This document shows positions 52,301 through 60,875 of a DNA stretch of 64,000 bases, piece by piece. The translations under genes were made by a program, and so were the position numbers. The DNA lies in contig NC_059539.1 in NCBI RefSeq assembly GCF_905220415.1, positions 8,990,001 through 9,054,000 of the forward strand. Reading direction: 5' to 3'. The notes beneath the pieces are model-generated. The model worked only from the letters and a program-made list of their open reading frames with translations, was not told the DNA's origin and ran no database searches. Origin of the DNA: Colias croceus. Its lineage: Eukaryota; Arthropoda; Insecta; Lepidoptera; Pieridae. Position 1 is the stretch's first letter. Each line of letters opens with the position of its first letter.

Positions 52301-55300
52301 CGTTAATAGCTACCCCAAAAACCATGAAAATGACACCCATCACGAAAAATGTCAAATTTTCGTCAGCGCCATCTTGGATTATAGTTTTGACCTCATATTC
52401 GTTAATAGCTATCCCAAAAACCATGAAAATGACACCCATGATGAAAAGATGTCAAATTTTTCGTCGGCGCCATCTTGGATTTTAGTTTTGACTTCAAATT
52501 GGTTAATAGCTACCCCAAAAACCATGAAAATCACACCCATGACGAAAAGATGTAAAATTTTTGTCGGCGCCATCTTGGATTATAGTTTTGACCTCATATT
52601 CGTTAATAGCTACCCCAAAAACCATGAAAATGACACCCATGACGAAAAGATGTAAAATTTTCGTCGGCGCCATCTTGGATTTCAGTTTTGACCTCATATT
52701 GGTTAATAGCTACCCCAAAAACCATGAAAATGACACCCATGACGAAAAGATGTAAAATTTTTGTCGGCGCCATCTTGGATTATAGTTTTGACCTCATATT
52801 CGTTAATAGCTACCCCAAAAACCATGAAAATGACACCTATGACGAAAAGATGTAAAATTTTCGTCGGCGCCATCTTGGATTATAGTTTTGACCTCATATT
52901 CGTTAATAGCTACCCCAAAAACCATGAAAATGACACCCATGACGAAAAGATGTAAAATTTTCGTCGGCGCCATCTTGGATTTCAGTTTTGACCTCATATT
53001 GGTTAATAGCTACCCCAAAAACCATGAAAATGACACCCATGACGAAAAGATGTAAAATTTTTGTCGGCGCCATCTTGGATTATAGTTTTGACCTCATATT
53101 CGTTAATAGCTACCCCAAAAACCATGAAAATGACACCTATGACGAAAAGATGTAAAATTTTCGTCGGCGCCATCTTGGATTTCAGTTTTGACCTCATATT
53201 CGGTAATAGCTACCCCAAAAACTATGAAAATGACACCCATCACGAAAAAAAGCCAAATTTTCGTCGACGCCATCTTGAATTGATTTACCCCACCAATCTA
53301 TTCAACAACCCATAAAAAAGAGGATCTCAGGCAAGGTAATTTTAAAAACATAATTTTAAATTACAAATAATTGGAATATGACACTTATACAGAACTTTAC
53401 TCATATAAAGCAAGAAGCTTATATCCTCTAATACACTGGAGATTGCACTATGACCATTAACTTGAAACAAGAAACTATGACATTCAATGACGTCAGTCAT
53501 GTTATTTGTCTCTTTCTGTCGAGTGACCACGCTGGTTTGTAAATTCAGGATTTTTCAAAATAGAAAAAACTAAAAATCATGGTCTATAAATAATAACGAC
53601 ATATTATATTTTTAACAGTATTTATACTATAATATTATGGTCATACTTTATAGGTAGGTACATACAATTTTAATTGGTATAGAATGATAGTTATAAATAA
53701 CTTTTGGCTACAAAGCTTGGATATGAACCGATATATAGCATTAACATCCTTTGTAAATAGAGGAAAGTTGTGTTTTGCATCAGATGCTGTTTACCAAATT
53801 GTTAGCTACTCAGATCTTCTTTTTAAACGCGTTGCTTCGACGGGTCAATTTCAAGCCAGATTCATCAAAGAAAAACTGTTTATAACAGCCTTGCACAAAT
53901 TTCAGCTAACTTTACAAAGTTTATTTTTCAAAAGGTATTTTTTTCTGGGTCGTAATCCTCAGTAACCTTGATGGGCACATATATTTCTTTTTATTTTACT
54001 TTTTGGAAAGCTGAAATACGTAAAACAAAAAAATATGAGGTAAGTTAAAAAAGTATAATTTTCAATGTAAAAACGAACAATCTTATAACTACATGTGAGT
54101 GCAATACCGATGTCATGTGTTGTTTCATTACTAGTAACAATCTTTAAAATGGTGTTCTAAATTTTCATCATAATATTGTTATTACAATATATTCTCTTCG
54201 CTATCCATAAAAACTCGTCATCATGGTTACCTTACTTGTTAAATCTGTTTATTGAAAACTTGTTGAAAAATGATAAAGTATTAGGGAAATAACAAATTTA
54301 ACATGACTGCTTACTAAAATGATGCTAAATTAGACAATTTTTGCCATTGAAATGATTCTAAACAGGTAAATGCAGGAGTATTGAGGAATATTGTAAATAA
54401 CGTAAATATACACTTGCCTGTGAAATTCTATGCCAGAATTTGGTGTCCAAACACTTCTGCAATTTTGCACAATACAATGCATTCTTTATATTCGGAAAAT
54501 ATTCATTAAATAAGCAACAATATTAACTTAAATATTCGAAGCGACGCAATTTTTTTGACACACATGCCATATTGACAAAGTGAGAGTTGCTACAATTTTA
54601 TTATGGTGACTACCCATAATCAGGGAGTATCGCTTTTTAATAATTGGTTCAGATACTTAGTTTATTTAGCATAAATAATAATTGTCTCATCCAACAATGC
54701 TTCTGAATGACGTTGTTGGCAATTTATCAACAAACTCATGTACAAAAACTAACCTTTTGCACAGAATATTACAGCATACATAGTAGCCTTGGGAAAACTT
54801 CGTATTAACAGTGGCAATACCAAGTTAGGTGTGAAAGTGATAAAAAACATGAACTGGGCAATATTTTCTTGTTACACGTCAATGTTCATACCGAAATCTC
54901 CAGTGTATTAGATAAAAGCTTCTTGATATAAAGTATCAAATATTTCAAATCACGAAAAAGACAGTGCACGCACAATAATCTTTTTTATTTCGTTTTTATT
55001 TTTGGCACGAGGAGCGATACACCCGTCCTTCCAAGAGCGCTTCTGAGCGCGGTCTGACGAACCGCGAGAACAAAATGTATGAAGAAATCGACAAGTATTT
55101 TTAATTTAGCTCATTATTGAAATAAAATTTTGATTTAGATTCATAAAAATTACACCATATATAAAGGACTATATATCCCTCAATAAGATATAGTTAAGAA
55201 GATAGATTAGGCTCTTAATTTTCCTAAAATGGTACCGGTTTAGACCCCATTTTTTTGCATTTTATGCGTTTATTGTGATGGAAAAAACGTATTTCAGCGA

Positions 55301-56234
55301 CAATTTTGTATGACGTCGTACAATTTTTATAAGATGAACGTAGAGCTGAATATATTATCTTTAAATTAAGATATTACTATGTTCTCACGTGTAATAATTG
55401 CTTTAAGTTAAAATGGTACCGAAAAACAGCGTGTTTTTGTAAAAATACGTTATAGCGTCCTTAAACTAAATGATTGGAAAATAAATATGTAGTTTTAATG
55501 CAATTCCCTTTATTTAAAGGTAATAGTTGTTTTGATATTTACAAATAAACACTCCACAATAATACCTATAGTTCATATAAACTTAATAAATAAACTCGAT
55601 AAGTTATAATAATATACAACTACACATCCCTAATCAGAAGCGAGAGATTATAAAAAAAAGGATGGTTGCCCGCGCCATTGGCATGTATACATGCCAATGG
55701 GGCGTAACTGATAGAGAATAGTGCTGTAACTTGTTGCAATTTTATATGTATTTTTGTATCTCAAAAGGTTGATTTTTTTTGTTGATAGTTGCTATAAATG
55801 TGGTCTTAAGTTTTTACAGTAGGAGATGAGGTTAAATAAATATTATTTTTGTGTTATAAGCTGTTTATTCAAATATTCAGACGTGAATTATTATGTTTAT
55901 CGATAACATTTTGGACTCCCTACTATTTTCAAGGTTATCTCATTGAATTTGTGGCTTGGCGTGGAGGGCACGGCGATGCGTTTTTGCTCTGGCGGTCAAA
56001 AGGTTAAATTTACAAAACGCACGTTGTTACCTCGAGTATCTTCTTTTTTTTTTCTATCTACGTTCTTAATTTCTATCCAACATAATATTTTGGAAATTAA
56101 AATCATTGTTTATTGTTAATTAACGTTCCAATATTTATTCTAGGTTCGCGCAACACGATACTTGTCCAACGGGGTGCGGCTGCAAGTGCGTAATGGAAGG
56201 AAATTCGGGATGGAAGGGCGTTAAATACGGATGA
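40339..56234 (+). CDS. WDR59: WDR59, GATOR2 complex subunit, complete
   Basis: Twelve exons: 40339-40587, 40661-40868, 40984-41565, 41917-41993, 42619-42957, 43033-43404, 43645-43798, 44330-44513, 46271-46391, 46527-46781, 48010-48233, 56144-56234. Phases agree throughout and give 951 aa (human ~974). WDR59 is part of GATOR2 on lysosomal membranes, which relieves GATOR1 inhibition of TORC1 when amino acids are present. Residues 1-~340 form a WD40 propeller (SNQRVDIYEW, GHTRVVSDTHF, AVAGASQVQWNK, GRDQTLRIW). Residues ~386-485 are the RWD domain. FPRTCSAKWCG is a conserved linker. Residues ~853-947 form a Cys/His-rich RING-type zinc module ending CPTGCGCKC. The last intron is 7.9 kb and almost entirely transposon. 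Confidence 0.95.
41566..42618. other. WDR59 introns 3-4 region
   Basis: Contains WDR59 exon 4 (41917-41993). At 41741-41764 a small hairpin (GACACAATA arms) lies beside TTAACCCATTGACC at 41705, which looks like a decayed piggyBac-type end. 42400-42560 is GC-richer and ends GCGGCCGTGAAC, probably repeat debris. Nothing else seen. Confidence 0.4.
44130..44312. repeat. dispersed lepidopteran repeat fragment
   Basis: In WDR59 intron 7. It starts CTAGCTTACCGCCCGCGGCT and continues with CGGATCAAAATCCGTTGCGT and AAGCATACAAAGGGACA, a pattern typical of abundant non-autonomous elements in butterfly and moth genomes. It ends about 20 bases before the exon 8 acceptor. Confidence 0.6.
44808..46203. mobile_element. 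DNA-type element with perfect 13-bp inverted ends
   Basis: Starts AACCGACTTCAAA and ends TTTGAAGTCGGTT, an exact inverted pair, in WDR59 intron 8. The left end continues AAAAGGAGGAGGTTATCAAT, a sequence found in very many lepidopteran repeats. No transposase frame was seen. A second MITE is nested inside (45760-45980), and near the right end GTGATTTTTTGTTCGATGCG is repeated directly at about 46030 and 46070. No clear target duplication. Confidence 0.6.
45760..45980. mobile_element. nested MITE with ~60-bp inverted repeats, TA target
   Basis: 221 bp beginning GGCCGGGAGATACTGACACA and ending in the reverse complement, flanked by TA on both sides (45758-45759, 45981-45982). The arms match over about 60 bp with a few mismatches (GTCATTTGTAACAG then AATGGCGG or GATGGCGG). 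The TA duplication suggests mobilisation by a Tc1/mariner-type transposase. Confidence 0.8.
47800..47978. repeat. dispersed repeat fragment before WDR59 exon 11
   Basis: Begins ACTAATATTATAAGGCTGAA, with GTTTGTTTGTTTGAACGC and AACTACTGGTCCGATTTGA, and ends in GGGGTGAAACCGCGCGGAGC then AGCTAGT. Same broad class as 37545-37680. It ends about 30 bp before the exon 11 acceptor. Confidence 0.6.
48283..48570. mobile_element. MITE, Harbinger-type (copy 2)
   Basis: Second copy of the element at 16469-16755, with only about half a dozen differences over some 287 bp and the same orientation. Flanked by TTA (48280-48282 and 48571-48573), a different 3-bp target from copy 1, so it is an independent insertion. 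It begins about 50 bp after WDR59 exon 11. Confidence 0.87.
50207..50361. mobile_element. foldback/MITE-like palindrome
   Basis: Outer ends AAAGTGAAACT and AGTTTCACTTT are inverted. The inner core has TGTGTAGCGCATGTCGCG and its reverse complement around GTAGGTATACCTAC. The middle arms are diverged. Nested near the left end of the piggyBac-like element. Confidence 0.6.
51218..51852. repeat. left tandem array, exact 100-bp monomer
   Basis: Six-plus copies in direct orientation. The phrase TTAACCAATATGAGGTCAAA recurs at 100-bp spacing from 51240 to 51740 (diverging at 51340 and 51740). Each unit carries GGGGTAGCTATTAACC, an AAGATGGCGCCGACG core (mutated in some units) and GTCATTTTCATGG. The period is not a multiple of three, so successive units fall into successive frames and the short repeated ORFs here are by-products. 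The last unit decays after 51840. Confidence 0.9.
52228..53275. repeat. right tandem array, same 100-bp monomer inverted
   Basis: About ten copies of the same monomer as 51218-51852 but in opposite orientation; GTTAATAGCTACCCCAAAAA recurs every 100 bp from 52301 to 53201 (with 99/101-bp steps once). Units alternate between two variants (TATAGTTTTGACC...CGTTAAT and TTCAGTTTTGACC...GGTTAAT). The two arrays face each other across 51853-52227, an AT-rich spacer with no gene. Confidence 0.9.
53411..54925. mobile_element. hAT-like element, long form
   Basis: 1515 bp with the same ends as 39771-39998 (CAAGAAGCTT / AAGCTTCTTG) and its own perfect 8-bp duplication ATATAAAG (53403-53410, 54926-54933). 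The outer ~110 bp on each side align with the two halves of the short form. The ~1.3-kb interior is unique here and has one 93-codon frame (53684-53965) that I do not recognise as a transposase. This could be a progenitor of the short form or a copy that captured sequence. Confidence 0.75.
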
Positions 56235-57731
56235 AAATAATTTTGCCTGCCTGCCTATTTGTATATTTCGTTTTAATTTATAGCAAAGCTAGAGGGAATT
56301 AAATAAATATTATTTATAACAAAGACTGTAACATAAAATTTTACACTGAATAAAAACATCTCAACTTTCAATTAGAACTTTATTTAACAAACTTCGTAAA
56401 TTACATTTTTTAAATAAATTAACTGTGCAATGAGTATCTTAGATTAAGTGAGTTAAAAAGTAGGTTTTATCTTAAAATTTTAACACTATCCTTAATGAGT
56501 TCTTCAGTCTCATTGAAGCATTATAATAATAAAATAAGAACACAGAGTACTTATTTATGAAGGTCCATATATTTACTGCAAAATCCAATTCATAAATGTA
56601 AAAAATTATAAAGGTAAAGAAATTACAACAATAAGCAATTATAATATAAACAACAAACATAGCTCGTTAATTTTTGTTGTTTCTAAATAAATAAATAAAT
56701 AGAATTTACAAAACAAAAAGCCTTCAAAGATCCAATCGAAGACAGTGATAATTCACTGAAAGCAAAGAATTGTGCCAATTGCATACAAGTCAATAACTTT
56801 AAATATATACGACTGAGTCTTATTGCCTTTGATATATTAATTCTAATCGTTTGTGCTTTAAATCGCTTACAATTCTTAAATGGCGTTTTAATTATCAGGT
56901 ACAAGATGTAATCGCAGACATAAGACAATAACCAAATCTGATAAAAAAATAACAAAGGATATCGTGAAAAAATAGTTAATTTTAATCAACTATCTAAATA
57001 TTACTTTTGTCAATTAACTGATTAGGTTTACAAATGCTTTAAACGATAACACGATACAAATACAAAGCCAAACCCATTTGTTTTTATTAAAAACAATCTA
57101 TTTAAACAAACTGCTATTTAGTACCTATAAAAAGTGAACGCTACATTTTCCTATGTTTATACAAAATAGGCACCATTTTTATTCAATAAGCGAACTACTT
57201 CTAAATAAAATTTTACAAACTCTAAACTTAAAAATTACACGAAATTTACATTATTTAAGTTTTGATTTTAGACTATGTAGGTAAATAGAAATTCTATTGT
57301 GCGAGCGATTTGTGTATTGGACTTAATCATTTTCAGTTTTCTGTACCTTATCACTTGATTTCTATTAATTATTAATATTTTTAGGCTAAATAGGGAGATA
57401 GAAGTATTTTACGAGAAACTAAACGAACGCGTTAAAAACCAGAAAAGACAGTCCTATGATAATGCAATAGAAACTTCCGGAATACAATATTATATCATCA
57501 TTGATAACAGGCATTTCTTCTACATTTTAATAGTCACAAGAGATTAGAAGTTATAGCGATATTCTACATAAAACGTCACGTACAAAATAAAGTCAAATGA
57601 AGGCACAGAAGACGATTTACATTAGGTACATTTGGCTAAATCAGACTGTCTTTGTTCTAATGACTACATACCAATCTATTTAAATATTAACTAAAAACCA
57701 TGCACGACGAAATGAGATGAGCGGTCGTTTC
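56235..57731. other. convergent 3' region between WDR59 and the C2H2/TM gene
   Basis: 3' UTR of WDR59, with AATAAA at 56302 and 56349, meets the 3' UTR of the minus-strand gene ending at 57732. AT-rich; no gene or element seen. Confidence 0.55.
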
Positions 57732-60700
57732 TCAAAGTCGAGTCGTTCTATTGTAGCAGCTAAAACAATAACAATTGTTAGTTTATTATTCATTCCCCAT
57801 CTACATAATATGCGTCTATGTAAAAAAAAACCAACTACAATCTTAATTTCAAAACATTGTACACTCAACCATACGGTAATAATTATAAAGAGACACAATA
57901 TAGCAACAACACACACTAAAAAGACAATTAGTTTACGACTGGTAGTAAAATGCAAATATTTTTTACGAATAACTAGAGATAATAAAGTAGGAATGTACCT
58001 AATTATATGCTGAATGCAAAACATTACCTACCTACTATGCGAGATTTGATACACATACTCTATTTTATTAATACTTTATGGCAACCCGTCTTATCAAATA
58101 ATCTCAATACCTATGTAGTTAGTTTTTAATCGTAACATGTGGTAACATATATATAAAAGCACCTATTCAAAAAATAACCTTCAATCTACTCTCGTCTGTC
58201 TTATATATGGAGAGAGTATAATCAGGGTGATGTTTTTAGCGTACCTTTCTAGAAGCCTCCGTTTCAATTCTGGCGGATAAGTGACGTAGATGTAATGGTC
58301 GTCGTGTTCGTCATCCAACATGGCGTCTTCGCCCCCGAGTCGTTCGGCGCGAGCCGGCGAAGAATGGGTCGTCATGGAAACGGACGCGCTACCCGCTATG
58401 CTACCCTCTTCTGAGCTACAGATAATATTCAATTATTTATGATTAAATCTCCGAATGGATAGAATGGACCGATACGTATACTTGCCAAGTTTTGATGGGA
58501 TTGTACCCAAGAAAAATATTAGACTCATTGAAGTTAGCTGATGCATTTATTGGGATCGATCACGATCACATCTTATGAAATAACTGCAGAATTGCGAAAA
58601 GATAGATTTGAGAAAAAAGCCAACCTCTATAGGTATAGTTACTTACTCAAACACAATCCATATGATATAGTAGCACATGCACAAAGCTAGCGCAAGTCCC
58701 GTGGCCAATGCCAACAAAAGTGGCCAAGGAAAAGCGCGGGCAGCGGGCGTCGTGTCTTCCCAGTAACGGTCGCAACTCAGGTACCAGCAAACAGCGCGCT
58801 GCATCTCCTCTGAAACAGTAGTTTAACATTTCAAAACAATATTCATGAAAATAATAATACTTTCAAAGCTAATTAAACTTGCAAATATCATTAAATTCGA
58901 TAAAAAGTTTACAAGGGCTACTTTTGTTAATAAATAATCAGTTCTTTGGACATTACCTTCAAGTTCAGTAAATTGTGGTTGTGTTAAATGTAAAAGAAGA
59001 GTCGCGATACATGAATGCACAACCTTTTCACAGCGTACCTAGAAAAATCATCATTTTAGGAAATTAACTAATAAAATAGCTTATATATTTGTGTTAATAA
59101 CGGTAAATAGTCATTATTCATCATAATTTACTTTGGAATATAACCTACGTCAATTATTTTAAATGAATATTCTGAATACCATTGTTCGCTATCCAAATTT
59201 GCACAAGTGAAGCTCCTAGTTAATAAATAACAATATGTTGAAATATGTTTTCTCAATAAAAAAGGTATAATTACTCAGGTGGTTTAATCACCACACAATA
59301 CAAAATGACGTAAATCTTACGATAAAGTGAAATACCTTTAAGCCCTGAAGTTTATTAGGGTCGCAGGCAGCACGCTCTGCCTGTAAATCGGCAAGCCTCT
59401 TTTGCCGACTGTCCGGTGGTAGAGACGATTCAACAGTGTCAGCATCACATAGTTCTGCCGTTTGATTTGTATCACCGTCGCTCTCCTCTCTTTTTTTCTC
59501 TTCTGGAGTTTCTACTTCAAAAAGAAATATTATGTACGTTAATGTTTCAAATAAAAACTTATATTATGGTACACTATTTGATATTTATAGGTACTTCAAT
59601 TAAATTTTATCATAATTCGCATACAATTAATAACAACTTTAACCTGGTTCTTGAGTATCCCCCTCCGTTCGTGGACAGTCGGGTACTGGTATGGGTGGAG
59701 GAGGTCGGGCTCTGTGCCGACGGCGGCTTGGTACTTTAGCTATACTCCTTATAGCAGCTGGTGCGAGAGCTTTCCGCGCTGACTCCAGATCTTGCCACAC
59801 TTCCACATCTGTGCTTGGTACGACGCCGTCGCTTAGCAACCCGTGTGCGATCAGTACCTGACACCGCATTATATCACAGTAATCTGCTAAACACACTGCA
59901 TCTTCGGCCTGTAAAAAAATTACTCATTAGATATCTATACTTACGATAGAATGACTTCAATGAAAGTGCAAAGGGCAAACGTTCTCACTTACGTTACTAA
60001 CTTTTATAGTATTTGCTAATCTTGGATATGCAAATGGAATGGTAGGGTTGTAGGTAATATAAAAGGATTGGCAATCGATTAAATATGATAAAATGGTACA
60101 TACGTGCTGGCAAAAAGCATTTAAATGTCTTGCCTTATTAATGTGAGTCTTATGTCGCTGGTCAAAGTGTGTGTCAAGGTGTCGTTCTTCGTAGAAGGAT
60201 TTGCCGCAGAAAGCACATGTCCACTGGGATGAGCGGTGTTGAAGTTTGGCCGCATGTTGAGGTGCAAAGATGTCTCGCGCAGGGTGGAACGGACATTCCA
60301 GGGGTAATTTTACCTAAAATGTATATTTCAAATGAACGATTTAAAACTAAATGAATTAGGATCCACTATAAATTATTAATATGTATAAAATTGAACACCA
60401 CTTGAAAGTTAATAAGATAATATATTCGACATACCATACCAAAATATACACATATCTATATTTACATCGCATATACTGACCTGGAACCTTTCTAAAACCG
60501 GGAGCCATTTGTTTTGTATTACTTTTCTTACGATTTTCGAGTTGTCACGAGAACATGTTATTTTGAATACAGAGGGTCCCGGCCATGGAATAAGTGTCAG
60601 GAAGAGTAGGGCCAGGACCTGAAAAAAGATTTCCAAAATCACACATCACACCAAACATAAATACAAGATATTATACCAAATTAACCGAAAATTCAACTTT

Positions 60701-60875
60701 AGAAAAGTTATCTAGTATTGTTTAATAGAATTATATTATTTGCGGGGGTCATTCATTACTTTACATGATTAATAAATAACTTAGGCTTATGTTATTAAAT
60801 TATCGATTTTCCACGGCCTCCTAACCTCACAAAAGCAATGTTTCTTACCTCGAGGGTAAACAACGTGGTCCTCAT
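57732..60875 (-). CDS. signal-peptide, C2H2 zinc-finger, single-span membrane protein, complete
   Basis: Nine exons in transcript order: 60875-60849, 60618-60481, 60313-60104, 59908-59644, 59514-59336, 59038-58957, 58809-58647, 58415-58245, 57759-57732. Phases agree and give 420 aa. The start MRTTLFTLEVLALLFLTL then IPWPGPS is a good signal peptide. Residues 88-109 form a perfect C2H2 finger (C-x2-C-x12-H-x4-H, WTCAFCGKSFYEERHL). CLADYCDIMRC follows. Residues ~329-354 are a hydrophobic span (PLLLALATGLALALCMCYYI). The tail has acidic DDEHDDHYIYVTYPPELKRR and ends NRTTRL. Topology would put the finger outside the cytosol. The protein looks like a conserved animal family but I cannot name it or give a function. 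Confidence 0.85.

Larger units (their letters stand above)
49481..56003. mobile_element. ~6.5-kb piggyBac-like element in the last WDR59 intron
   Basis: Ends CCTTTTGAACGCC (49481-49493) and GGCGGTCAAAAGG (55991-56003) are inverted with one mismatch in 13, and each is bordered by TTAA (49477-49480 and 56004-56007), the strict piggyBac target. Subterminal palindromic motifs occur at both sides. No transposase frame is present, so it is non-autonomous. Its cargo includes a foldback at 50207-50361, two tandem arrays (51218-53275) and a hAT-like element (53411-54925). It could instead be two adjacent elements each with one end lost. Confidence 0.6.

Noticed and set aside
51210..53315. Many 60-85-aa open frames in the tandem arrays
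   Set aside because: They repeat with a 100-bp period, which is not a multiple of three, so the same DNA is read in changing frames on both strands. They are by-products of the repeat, not genes.
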